This document shows, one piece after another, positions 11,480-22,993 of a stretch of 64,000 nt of DNA. Source of the stretch: Malania oleifera (lineage: Eukaryota > Streptophyta > Magnoliopsida > Santalales > Ximeniaceae); contig NC_080423.1 in the NCBI RefSeq assembly GCF_029873635.1, forward strand, positions 105,381,773 through 105,445,772. Direction: 5' to 3'. Under the pieces are notes generated by a model. It saw only the letters and a program-made list of their open reading frames with translations, was not told where the DNA came from and ran no database searches. How positions within the stretch are numbered: position 1 is the first letter of the stretch; every line of letters starts with the position of its first letter. The translations under genes were made by a program, and so were the position numbers.

Positions 11480-12580
11480 AAAATAATTTTAATTAAGTTA
11501 ATAATTTAGTTTATTTAGTGTTAATTAATATTTATAGATGATTTTTTATTCATTCCATAATTTAATTATAATTTTATTAATAATTAATAGGTTATAATGC
11601 ATATTAAAATGATATATAATTAAATTTTAATCAACAATTTAATTAATTATGTTAGTTGTTATTTTTAATCAGTATTTAAATATTTTATTAAGTGAAAATA
11701 GTATAATATTATTTTTTTATTAGCAATAATCTATTTCTTAATTTATATTTACAACATATCAATTGATGTTAAAATAATATTATTTATTAAATTAATTTAA
11801 GTTAATAGATAGTTATTTTTCTTCACTCCAAATTAAATTATCTTTCATTAATAATCAACATATTACAGTACATAGTAAAATAGTATATGATTATCTTCTA
11901 ATGTATTTTTTAAATTATAAAATAACCATCAAATTTTCTTATATTTACAAAATTGACCTCATCTTTGAATAGTGTCTCTTATAATTGACCTCAAAATTTA
12001 CTTAAATAGTTCTCAACAAAATGGTTATAGAAAAACACTTTTTACAATAAGTGTTTGTTGTTGTACAAACCAAATGCTATGTTTTTCTATAAATATGCTT
12101 TATTTTAAGTGATAAATGTTAGAGACATTTTTTTTAAGTGCTCCTAAACAGGGGTTTATAAGTGGTCAAAAAGTTACTCTTTATTTTAAGTGATAAGCGC
12201 TATAAGCACTTTTTAAACAAAAAAAATGCTCCCAAACGGGGGCTTATAAGTGACTACAAAGTTATCTTAGATTGTCTCTCAAAATTTACTTAAATAGTTA
12301 TGAAAACACACTTTTTACAATAAGTGTTTGTTATGGTACAAGTTAAACACTCATTTAAAAAAACAAAAATTTATTTTAGTTGCAAGGATCATCATAGGAG
12401 ATACAAACTTTATATAGATAATGACAGATTATTGATGTTTAAAAATTGGTTTATGTGTCCTCAATACATGTGAACGCTTTCAATCAAGGGAAGAAATAAA
12501 GACCTAGTAGACTCCTAGTGGCCCTAATGCTCAAGTTAATATTAAGATTCTATGTAAATAATGTAAGTATCCTTTAAATA
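11480..12580. other. AT-rich intergenic DNA with MITE-like repeats
   Basis: No gene. Between about 11985 and 12370 the words CTCAAAATTTACTTAAATAG and ACACTTTTTACAATAAGTGT each occur twice. Two copies of a 'ctcc(c/t)aaac(a/g)gggg(t/c)ttataagtg' phrase lie between them, which suggests a small nested non-autonomous element. I could not fix its ends. Confidence 0.4.
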
Positions 12581-12609
12581 TGTAATAACCCAAGAAATTT
12601 CTATAGGAC

Positions 12610-12751
12610 TCGTCGATGAACACAGGGGTCTCGTCGACGAGGGCTCTTTAGGATCTCGTCAACGAAGACCCATCTCGTTCGACGAGAAGATACTGAGAGA
12701 GGGTTTAAAGCAGACTAAAACTCGTCAACGAGGGTGCAGGCTCGTCGACGA
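12610..12751. promoter_or_regulatory. Array of TCGTCGACGA palindromes in LTR U3
   Basis: TCGTCGATGA (12610), TCGTCGACGA (12631), TCGTCAACGA (12656), TCGTTCGACGA (12676), TCGTCAACGA (12722) and TCGTCGACGA (12742). All lie within 150 bp directly upstream of the TATA box. The spacing is irregular (20-46 bp), so this is not a simple tandem repeat. Confidence 0.65.
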
Positions 12752-12760
12752 ATCAAGTCC

Positions 12761-12769
12761 TATAAATAG
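12761..12769 (+). promoter_or_regulatory. LTR TATA box
   Basis: TATAAATAG, 10 bp downstream of the last palindrome and upstream of a CT-rich leader. The same arrangement is found in sister LTRs. Confidence 0.6.
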
Positions 12770-13439
12770 TTGAAACTCGAATTTTTAACCAAAATCTTCA
12801 ACACAGAACCCTCCTCTCCCTCTCCTATGACCCCCTTCCCTCTCTCTTTGATCCTGACCCCATTTCTCGTCAGATTGAAGATCTGAGGCCACCACGACGC
12901 TCCTATCGAAATTCTCTACAAGTCGGCCGGAGCAGATCCTGGGGAAAGTTGATTTGAAATTCCTCCCAAATCCAGGGTAAGACATTTTATTCAGATTATG
13001 TCTTCCTTGTAGTTGTAAGAAATGTTGTAGGTAAGGAAATACTGATGTCTTGTTTTGGGGGATATTGTTTTCAGGATGTTGAGTTAGGAACCCTGCGGGT
13101 ATAGAGTCAAAATTTTGTAGGAGCTTTTCAGATTCAAGGTAAGGGAAATATGTTATGCTAGCAATTTTTAATATGTATACATAAGATTAAGAAAGTGTAT
13201 TTACAAGCATGTGTATCAGATTATTTTTCAAAGAATTATGAATATTATTCTCATAGAAGAATTACAGAAATTGAGCACGAGACTACGTTTATTCAAATGT
13301 GTGACATGAGTTTATTACAGTACCATATATATAGATTTTACAATATTATAGATATATAGATATTCAAATATTTTAGAATATTAGAAATGAATGAGACTTA
13401 CAGTATTTTCAGAGAAAAACATGATTTCTAGACCATAAC

Positions 13440-15557
13440 TATAGCGACCTCAAAATTCATAAAATATTTATTTATTTATTTTTTATAAATAAATATATCT
13501 GTGCATTTACATCCATACCTAAACAGCGGGAACACATATCATGAAGCCATTCACATATTTACCATACAATACTATAATCTAGTATATACAAACCATACAA
13601 AAATGCCCCTCCAGTATCATCTATCCCAAAACATGCACAACTCTGTCAAAAACTCACCCTATAACTAGAGTGATCTGGGCTACACTCTATCCGCGAGCCT
13701 GATCTGCTCGCCTAATTGGTTCACCTGAAAAATGTTAAGGTAATGGGGTGAGTCGACGCTCAGTAAGTGGAAATATGCTATTACTAGTATGTGGCAACTA
13801 AGTTAGGAATATTTAAAAATAGCAACTGATCTGAAATGCAATAAATAGTCTGTAAAACATATATTTCTTTCTCAATTTAAAATATACTGTATCGTCTATA
13901 TTTTCTACTTTTCATATTGATAATATCATACTATACTCATCATATACTGTAAAACTGTATACATATAGATATAACTATACTTATTCCCTGGGACTCTGTA
14001 CGTCATGATTTGACCTCTCATGACAGGGTTGTGCGGCCCGTAGGCAGGACTCTATCTGGTCGGTCCTCCGAATAAGTCATCATACTTTACACTACCTCAA
14101 CCTGGCCAAATTACATCCTCTCCTAAGCTCGGGACTGGCTACTACCTCGTTAAACCGGCTCCCTCAACCCAGTATACTGGGAAGCTGCATACTCTCCAAA
14201 CATGGCTGATGGTACCCACATACTATCTGAGATATGTGGTTGCACTCTATCTGTATCTAACAACGGTACCATGCTCTGTAATATGTATCTGCCTGTGTAT
14301 CTTTCCTTAGGGATCTAATACTATATACATATATACTCTTTTACTGTTTTCATCATGTTTCCTAAATTACCATAACTCTATCTTTCTGTACTGTAAATAT
14401 TGTATCTCTGTGTACTGTATCTGTAGCATATTGATGCTACCTCTGTATATCTATCTGTGTATTCTATATATGTACTCTGTCTGTATGTTCTGTATGTCAT
14501 GGTAATAGGAAAAACATGGCATGCTATAACACTGTATATATATATACTGTTCTAAGTATCTGTATACATGTATATGGATAAATGTATATATCTGTTTCAT
14601 GAAACTATTCATATAAAAGTTGTATAAGCATGTACATTTCTCTATGAATATAAATCTATATCTATATATTCTGTGTAAACCCATATACTGGAAAAAACTA
14701 TGTAAATTGTATGTACTGTCAATAACTTTGTATTCAGTATAGTATGATACATCACAAAACTCTATAAATTTTTTATCTCGTGAAAATCTACTCAGGCCAC
14801 ACAAGCATTTAACCTATATTCTGTATAATAAACTGATATGAATATATGTTTATAAATTCTCTAATAATTTTATAAAAATTCTTAGCATAGAATATTTCCC
14901 TTACCGCAACTTTGAAAAGCCCCTATAAAAATCTGGCTTTATACCCGCAGGATTCCTAATCCAACATATTGAAAACGCAATCCCCCATAACAAAACATCA
15001 GTATTTCTTAGTCTACATCATTTCCTATAACTGCCAGAAAGTCAAAAACTCAATAAAAGACCTTACCCTGAATTTGGGATGAAATCCAACTTCGTTTTCT
15101 CGACGATCCGCTCCGGCAAACTTGTAGAGAATTCCACCGGGAGCGTCGTGGTAGCTTCGGATCGTCGATTTGGCGACCGGTGGGGCCGAAAACGAAGAGA
15201 GAAGGGAGAGAGAGTCATAGAGAGAAAGAGACATTTCTTAAAAATGAAATAATTCCCGGATTTTCGTATATATATAAAATAGGGGATTTCGTCAATGAGT
15301 CCTTCACAAATTTCGTCCACGAGACCCTGTATTCATCGACAAAATTCATGCTACCTCAGAACCCCTCTCAGTATTTTCTTGTCGACGAAGCCCTATGTTC
15401 GTCGACGAAATCCTTGAAGCATTCGTCAACGAAGCTTGGTAATTTACGCAACTATGATTATTTAATATTATCTCCAAGTCTACGACCTCCTTCTGTTTCT
15501 GTATCTATTTTCTCTCCCTTTTAGTATTAAAATGTTATTATTTTTTCGGTCACTACA
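13440..15557 (-). mobile_element. Nested solo LTR, target duplication ATAAC
   Basis: Fossil LTR of 2118 bp on the minus strand. It begins TATAGCGACC and ends GGTCACTACA on the top strand, with a perfect 5-bp duplication ATAAC (13435-13439 and 15558-15562). It carries a palindrome cluster (15288-15432) and the family's reversed leader (GGTAAG motif near 15062, 'gagcgtcgtgg' near 15143). It is inserted in the older LTR 12581-16764, so it is younger than that one. No internal region. Confidence 0.88.
15288..15432. promoter_or_regulatory. Array of TCGTCGACGA-type palindromes in LTR U3
   Basis: Six matches or near matches: TCGTCAATGA, TCGTCCACGA, TCATCGACAA, TTGTCGACGA, TCGTCGACGA and TCGTCAACGA. 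Same position as in the two sister LTRs. Confidence 0.6.
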
Positions 15558-16764
15558 ATAACACTCAGACAAATTTTACAGATAATACAAACAGATTATT
15601 CAGTTATAGCATCAAGATTTTATAATCAGATTATACAGAGATTACAGATATTATACACAGATATTATATATAGTTGTTATAGATAGTACATACAGAAATC
15701 ACAGATGATACAGACAGATATTATGAATACAGTTTAGAACTATAATGTTATGGTTGTTTTTGAAATCATGTTAAAAGGAGCAAGATTATTGTATATTTAT
15801 ATGTGTATACAGTATTACACAGTTACAGAACCCTATGGAAATTACAGACAGATGAATTTACAGCAGAGCACGGTACCGTTGCTAGTACAGAATAGAGTGC
15901 AACGACATAACTCAGATAGTATGTGGATTTTGTCTAGTTGAGCCAGGAGAGATTGCAGTCTCCCCAGCGAGCTGGGTTGAGGTGACCGGTAAGACGATGT
16001 TAGAGTTTGGAGATTGCCCGGAGAGATTGCAGCAAGCTAGATTGGTGGATGTACAAATATAGATTGACTTACCTGGTAGGCCAACCAGAGTAAGTCCAGC
16101 CTATGAGCTGCACAACCCTATCATGAAGGGTTATATCATGATATACAAATCCAAGGGTATAACAGAAGTTCCTATATACAGATATATCACACAACAACAA
16201 TTTATATTATTATGCTAGCAGTACCTTCAGATAGCAAACTTAGATACACAGTCATATTTTAAAGATTACATGATAGATAGATATATTCTGTACAGTTTAT
16301 CAATTTTCTCAGATTTCAGTATTATTTCAGTATTTTAAATATGTAACTCAATCGCCACACCCTAGTAATAGCATATTTCCACTTTCTGAACATTGTCTCA
16401 TCCTAGTGACTTATCATTTTTTTTCAGGAGATCCAGTTAGGCGAGCAGATCAGGCTCGCGGGTAAAGGTTGACTTGAGCTGCCATTGTGGGAAGGGTAGG
16501 TATTTTGAGATAACAATGTTTGGGATAGTTTTCAGATTATGTATTTTGTATTGTAAATATATTTTAGAATTCTATAGTTTTCTGGTATTGTATTGTATAT
16601 AGCAGTTCCTAGTTTTTGTTTACCGCTGCCTAGTTTTGTACGACGTACAAAGTCTTCCCCAATGCTCCTTTGGGTCTGGAATGTTATTAGTAGTATTTCA
16701 GACAGATGATATTATGATTTATAGATAAAAAAAAAAATTGCTAAATAAGTAGTAGGTCGTTACA

Positions 16765-17320
16765 AAATGTCTTATGTCTTCTAATGCTTCAACCTCCCAC
16801 GTCTCATAAGAGCTATCGTTTCATAGATGAACCCCATACTGATATTCAATAACACGCGCCATTTTAACTTTTAACAAGTTATGCAGTAATAAAAGGTTAT
16901 ACCATTTTATTTATCTCTTTGAGATAGGAGTTACTTTCTTTTATCTCTCTTAGTTAGGAGTTACTTTCTTTACTTTTTGTGCTTACTAGCATTTTAGGCT
17001 ACGCCGTTATATATATATATCTCCCTTGACATTGTAACTCTCCATTTGTTATAGGATCCAATATTAACAAATAGACTATCATTGTGGAGAGTGATTATGA
17101 TATAGTCTAATGCACTATATTGGTTATTTTAGTTTTTTTATTTTTATTTTTTATTTGAATAAACAACTTGTATTAGTAATATTGTATTATCCAAAACTTC
17201 CAAGGTCATTTAATTATTATTTTTTATTTTTTCCTTTTTATTTTTATTTTTTTTATTTTGATTGAACAATCGAATAAAACTACTTATGCAAAATCTCTTG
17301 CTACAAAATGAGAGAATGAC
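16765..17320. other. AT-rich intergenic DNA
   Basis: No gene or recognisable element. It contains T-rich and TTTTTATTTTT runs and a short duplicated phrase GAGTTACTTTCTTT (about 16928 and 16957). Confidence 0.5.
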
Positions 17321-17321
17321 T

Positions 17322-17770
17322 GATTATTTTATTGGGATTTTTTGAAGTTTGCATCCACTCTCCCATGGGGTGCATATGGCGGATAGCACCTGATATTTTG
17401 GATTACACTTGTTACTTATTTGCCTTTTTTGTGTTGATTCGGTTGAACCAAATATTAATAGCAACACAAATTTTGGTTCAAAATCACCCAAATTATATAC
17501 ATATAAAAAACTACAAGGGGCAATAATCAAAATTTCTTTATTTTTATTGGGGGTATTTTTTTTGGCTTGCATCCACCCTCCCATGAGGTATACATACCTC
17601 AATAATATCTAATAACTTAGGTTGTCCTTGTTACTTACCTGAATAACATATGATAACTTAAACTGTCCTTATTACTTATTTGCCTTCTCAATATGCTTAC
17701 TTTGACTTAATATTGATGATTAGACAAAATTTGGTTCAAAATACCCTAATTAAAAAAGACAAACAAACAA
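17322..17770. repeat. Diverged direct duplication, ~220 bp
   Basis: TTGGGATTTTTTGAAGTTTGCATCCACTCTCCCATGGGG-type sequence near 17333-17372 recurs near 17547-17588 (TTGGGGGTATTTTT...GCATCCACCCTCCCATGAGG). Both copies are followed by 'TTGTTACTTATTTGCC'-like sequence and 'AATTTTGGTTCAAAAT'. Non-coding. Confidence 0.6.
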
Positions 17771-19290
17771 AATGCTCAACAAAAAGTGTCAAACTTGTAC
17801 AATCCCATCAATTAGCCACAAATACTTACCACTTTTTTTAGCGTCGTGAAGTAAACTTTTGATCTCTTTGTTCACTATTTTTCTGCCATAGATATTAAAA
17901 ATTGTGTTAAAAAAAATGCGTATTTTGCCACTAAGGTTGCAAAATAGTCAACTTGACCTAATATTGATTCAAGCTTAAAATGTATTGTTCAAGCTCGACT
18001 CATTTAAGATAGACACATACACACAACTCGATTTTGGCTTGAGCTTCACTTGACTAAAATTCATTCCGTATTTGTGAATGACTTGAACTTGAGCGTACTT
18101 GGAGGATCAACTCCAAGCTCAAACATGACTCGACTAAAGTTTATTTCATATTAAGAAGCATACTGAGATAGTAAACAAGATAAAGATAATCGATAATTTA
18201 ATATAAGTTGAGAAAACATATATAAAATTTTTAAAATAAAATATATAATGAGTATAATATCGAGTTAGTTAATGACCTAAAATTTTTCTAATTCGCAAGT
18301 TAATAACGAGTCAATATACAACCTGATCGATAAGATGACTTAGCTAATTGGTAAACAAGCCAGCTCGAGCCTAGCAAACCCAATATGTCCTAACTCAAGC
18401 CCAACTCATTTGACTTGAACTTGACTCGTTTAACTATAAATGAGCCGAAGTGAACATTATTTAACATTTAATAGTTCACAAAGTGGTTTTATTTGTTTGC
18501 ATATCCATTTGCTAGATTTTAGTGTGTTATTGATAACAAAGTGTCAAATTACATAATTCTATCAATTAGAGTTGGCTCGCGAGCCTAGCAAACCTAGTTA
18601 GTCTCATCTCGATCTCAAGTCGCGTAGTTAATAATATTGAAATTTTAATTCAAGTTCGACTCATTTAACTTATTAAATAATTTTAAGTGATCTATAATTC
18701 AATCGAGTGTTGAGTAACTCACAAATGGTTTCATTCATTTGTGATCCTATTTACCACTATTTTATTGTGTCATTAACAATAAAAGTGTCGACTTTATGTA
18801 ATCCCGTGAATTAGAGCTAGGTCGCAAAGCGAGCAGACCTAGTATGTTTCAACTTGAGCTCGATTCGTTTAATTAACAATCTTAAAATTTGAGTTTGAGT
18901 TTGACTTATTATAATTTAATAAATGAATTTGAAAGAGTCATTATTGAATTGAGTCATGAGTAGCCCATGACTGATTCAATTCATTTTACAACCTTATTTA
19001 CCACTATGTTATTGTGTATTAACAACAAAAGTATAAAATTTACATAACACCATCAATTAAAGGCAACTCACAATTTTAATAAATCTAATATATTTTAACT
19101 TAACTTATTTAGTTGGCAAACTGTTAAACTGACTTACTCAATTTAGTAAATAAGTTTGAAGATAGTACCATTATTGAATAAATAGCATCTATGAATAGTT
19201 AGATTTTTTTTCAACTTTATTTCCCATTATTTTTTGTTTGGGTATCATTTAACAACAAAAATGTCAAAACTTTTACAATAATCAATTCGT
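17770..19290. repeat. Strongly diverged tandem array, ~240 bp period
   Basis: A phrase of the form 'aacaa(a)aagtgtcaaa..tac(a/t)taat..(c/t)catcaatta' recurs near 17778, 18533, 18778, 19023 and 19255. In the middle copies it is preceded by 'ctattttattgtgtcatta' and followed by 'ggctcgc..agcctagcaaacctagta' and 'caagttcgactcatttaa'. Spacing is 230-250 bp for the last four. No open frame spans the units. It looks like an eroded satellite-like array or repeated non-coding insertions. Confidence 0.6.
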
Positions 19291-19613
19291 TAGCCGCGGT
19301 TGCTTTTGCCTTGCCGCCCTTTATTTATTTGTTATTTATTATTATACTTAGATGGAACGCACTCAAAACGCCACATTCCCTCGCCTGCGGAAACCCCTCA
19401 TTCACTCGGCTGCGAAAACGAAACCAAACGAAATTCCCGCTTCTACCACAGAACAGCCGCCGTGGCGCCACTGCTGCCGCAGGCGAAGAGCTCTTTTATC
19501 GCTCCGTGACAAGCTCTCTCGTCGCTCTTCGTAGCGCCACTGCCGCCACAGGCGAAACCTCTCTTACTCTTGTCTCGCTCGACAATCCCTAGGTGCGTCC
19601 CATCTTCCCTCTG

Positions 19614-19652
<39 letters not shown>

Positions 19653-20324
19653 CACCTACATTCATCTTCTTTGGTTCGACCTTCCCTATCGAAGATCTCT
19701 CATTGGATGATTTGAGCACGATCTCTCTAATTCGTCCGCGTAAAATGTTGGACTAACGAAGCGTAATAACACTAAATAGTTAAATCCAAGTCCTCTTCCT
19801 ATAGTTCTAGGTTCCAGTTTCTGGTTTGAATTAGTCATGAAATCTTCTTATAGGCGAACCTGCTCTTGAAGTGGGTTTTCTGCTTTGTATGGGTGGAATC
19901 TTGAGACCTGAGGATTCTCTATATTAATTTCTCTAGGAGGTTTCTTGGCACTAAGTTTTCATTTGGTTATAAACCGTTTAGATGTTGCATAGAGATTCCA
20001 CTAGTCTTAAATCGACCTCTTGGATGGTGTAAATGTGGGTTCTTGTATGTGAATGGGAGCAGATGGTAAATTAGAAGCTTTGGTTAGTGTATCGAGCATG
20101 AAGCTCTTTGCCAGGTGTATAGGCAGCTCAATCAAGAGCTCCAAAGATGCAGGAGAATTATGAATGAGCTCCATGTGTGGTCATTAATTTGAGAGGATGA
20201 ACATCTTCAAACAAGAAGTAAAATATCTATTTCCAAAACACGCTACAAGTCGAAAGGATTTGGTTGAAATTTGCCTATTGAATTCTAACTATTCAGTAAT
20301 ACTTGATATTTTTAGTATATAGCA
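19291..20324. other. CpG-richer, UTR-like region; no coding gene supported
   Basis: 19350-19600 is markedly more GC-rich than its surroundings and has overlapping short open frames with GCCGCC/GCGCCAC words, then a CTCTCT/CACACA run (19614-19651). It resembles a plant 5' leader or first exon. No frame looks like a known protein, and I see nothing downstream that completes a gene. 19760-20320 shows nothing I recognise. Confidence 0.35.
19614..19651. repeat. (CT)n(CA)n microsatellite
   Basis: A run of TCTCTC passing directly into ACACAC, in the GC-richer leader-like segment. Confidence 0.9.
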
Positions 20325-21325
20325 TTGTTATTAAAATTGCAACCTGGATTGTAGAATCGTACGATTCTATGATCCAGATTTGTCCAAACGTTCCAAGTCA
20401 CAAGAAAAATCGGAATCAAGTAGAATTGAGGTAGAATCGTAAAAGAATAGGTAGAATTGTAGAATTGTACGGATCCTACTTTGTTACCTGGATTGTTTTT
20501 CTTTTACCCCCTTTTTGGGCTTAAATAATATAGCCCAATACATGTTTTTATTTGTCCAAAGGCCCCAAAAGGTTTATGTCTGGTCCAAAGACTTCAAAAA
20601 CTGGGGCAAAATAGCTCTCAGCCTCCCATTAATCAACAGATTCAATAGAAACTGCACTTGACTTCCCTGGAGTTTGACGCCTGACCTCTGTCCTATACTC
20701 ATTGAAGTTTAGCAACCCAGTACCTGAATTTCTCTTTCGTTTGAAAACCAGAGAGCCCTCCATCTGATGACTGGTGTTCGATCAGCAGCAGCCAGCAGTC
20801 TTGCTGTTTGTTCAGCAGTTCTTTAGTGTTCGACAACCAGAGTTCTTGGTGCTGGACAAGAACTCAGCCTATTGTCCTCTTCCTTTTTTGGTGTTCGACA
20901 AGAACACCTCCGTCCTCTTCAACACAGAGTTTCTTGTTGTTTGATCAGCAGCAGCAAAGAAAGGAGCCTAGCCAGCAGGCCTAGCAGAGCTTCAAAACAG
21001 ATCTGCTTCTCGAAAAGAATCAACAGTGGGCACTATTTTCCTACTAATTTTCTTTCTTTTCTTGCTCTTCCTCTTCTTCTTCTTCTTCTTCTTCATCTTC
21101 TTCTTTTTATTGTTTGAACTCATTATTGTATTTTTAACTTCTTATACTCACTAAGTTACTAATCAAGTTTTTAGCATTAAGACTTATCATAAAGTTCCAC
21201 ACATAATTTTTTAATATTTATTTTACATTGATAGTAGAATCTTACGATTCTCGATCTGATTCTATGATTCAATCCTGCAGCCCCCTCCAAAGATCCCACT
21301 TAGAATCCCAATTGTAACAACTTTG
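20325..21325. mobile_element. Putative non-autonomous DNA transposon
   Basis: The left end reads TTGTTATTAAAATTG and the right end CAATTGTAACAA, an imperfect inverted repeat. Just inside both ends, TAGAATC(G/T)TACGATTCT palindromes occur (20350-20370 and 21235-21255) with further TAGAATYG repeats. The interior (20640-21120) is non-coding, with many CAGCAG, GTTCGACAA and CTTCTTCTT words. I could not find a target-site duplication, so the exact ends are uncertain. Confidence 0.45.
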
Positions 21326-22355
21326 GTGTGCACTTTTCTGCCTTATCAAACACCTAGGTCTGCTGCACCACGTGGCACCATTCTTGTTCAAAAGGGGCAG
21401 AAAACGATATACAATATATGCTATCCTGCTAAAATTCGACAATCATATGACATTGTTGAACAGTATGAATTTTTCCTTTTACACAATTTACCAAAGGCAC
21501 TTTCCCACCAGCAGCTATCAACTTAATGTTTTAGAATAATATAGGCCATCAACTACTAAACTGAAAGAATGATTGTTATACAAAAAGCTGGCGGTAAGGC
21601 ACTGTGATCAGGTGTAACTCTAATTGGTATGGCTCGTCCTCGATCCTAATGACAAGAAAAGCGCAATGATTAACACATAAAGCAGTTTATCCAGAACCTT
21701 AAAAAGTTAACATGCTGGAGGAGTGGAAGTGTGTTTTGTTAGGGGTAAGTACAAAGCAAAGAAGGGTCAGTGGGAGAGCTAGTAAATCTTAAGTGCTTGG
21801 TGAATAATGATAAAAAGGGATTGAGAAGGGGTTATCTTTGTTAATTGCTCTTCTTGCTTATTTTTTTTTAATTGTTTTTTTCTTTTTTCTTTTTTATGTT
21901 TTATTTTTTGGCAGATTTCTTGTCCCCTTCCATTGTAACTTCTCTTTCTCAATCTAATACACTTTCTTTTATTATCTAAAAAAAAAAGCATGCATAACAT
22001 GCAATTATCTAAAAACCCTAAAACGAAATCACCCTATGGGCAAGTAAGGGTGTAGGGGTTGGGAAGCAAATTTAAGCATCTTAAATCAAGATTTTAGGGA
22101 CTTTACATCAGGAGAATAACTCTAAAAATGGAAATTTTAGACTTTTCAACTATTATGCTTCGGCATCCAAATGTCCCAGTCTTGATTGCTTGAGATGCCT
22201 AAAAAGCTTTTAAGGACGTACAGGATCTACTTCTAAGCAGACAACCATTTTAGTATCTCAATGTTGCTGTGGTAGGCAGAAGCAGTGGAGAAGAAGGCTT
22301 CATGATGTTGTAGGCATAGAGACTGCTGGCAGCAGCAGGGATTTGAGTTCTTACC
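21326..22355. other. Intergenic, no gene seen
   Basis: Short open frames only, with no recognisable domain. T-rich and A-rich stretches at 21860-21990 could be the tail of an old retroposon, but nothing else supports that. Confidence 0.4.
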
Positions 22356-22369
22356 AGGATTCCCAAAAT

Positions 22370-22979
22370 ACAATAACAACAACAACAATCCTTAAGTCCC
22401 CAATAGGTGGGGTCGACTACATGAATTCTTTTTCGCCAATTCACTCGATCGAGAGCGTTTTCCTTTATTAGATTAAGGGTTATTAAATCTTCGTCACTAC
22501 CCTGCTTGAAGTTGTTTTGGGCCTACCCCTCCTATCCTTTCTTATGTCAGAAACAATAGCTAACTCACTCCTCCCTACAGGTGCTCTACTAAGTCTGCAT
22601 TTCAAATTCCCAAACCATCTATGCCGCCCTTTCCTTGTCTTGTTTTAAATCAGTGCTATGCTTAGATTATTGTGTATATGCCCGTTTCGTTCTTTATCTT
22701 TTAATGTTAAACCACTCATCCCCCTTAACATTCGCATTTCATCAACTTTTACTTTTTGTACATGTTGTTCTTAGTTGTCCAACATTCTGAACCCTGAAGT
22801 ATAGCCGGCTTTATAACCGTCTTATAAAATTTTCCTTTTAATTTTAAGGGTATTCTATGATCACACAACACACCTGATGCACTCTTCAATTTTACCAAAG
22901 TTGTTTTAATCCTATGTACTACATCTTCATCAATTTCCTCATCAACTTGCATAATAGATCCAAGATATCTAAATCTACT
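22370..22979 (-). mobile_element. RTE-type LINE, 5'-truncated, with 14-bp target duplication
   Basis: Flanked by a perfect 14-bp duplication AGGATTCCCAAAAT (22356-22369 and 22980-22993). The minus-strand 3' end is the plant RTE signature: a TTGTTGTTATTGT simple tail preceded by the complement of 'ccccaataggtggggtcgacta'. A 67-residue open frame (22749-22952) contains ASGVLCDHRIPLKLKGKFYK and AILQGSECW, the conserved region after the RTE reverse transcriptase core. Only about 610 bp of the 3' part was inserted, so the copy was dead on arrival. Confidence 0.93.
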
Positions 22980-22993
22980 AGGATTCCCAAAAT

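Larger units (their letters stand above)
12581..16764 (+). mobile_element. Solo LTR interrupted by another solo LTR
   Basis: Fossil LTR starting TGTAATAACCC at 12581 and ending GGTCGTTACA at 16764. The flanks AAATA and AAATG agree at four of five bases. Removing the nested LTR (13440-15557) leaves about 2.06 kb. In order it shows six palindromes of the TCGTCGACGA kind (12610-12751), a TATA box (12761-12769), a leader with 'ccaccacgacgctcc', two donor-like GGTAAG sites (about 12977 and 13138), and the conserved block near 16085-16125. No internal region. Confidence 0.85.

Noticed and set aside
14451-14804. Open frame of 117 codons on the minus strand
   Set aside because: It lies in a Tyr/Ile-rich translation of AT-rich solo-LTR sequence with no conserved motif.
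19300-19592. Overlapping open frames in the GC-richer region
   Set aside because: Three frames are open at once and none resembles a protein. More consistent with a leader or first exon than with a coding gene.
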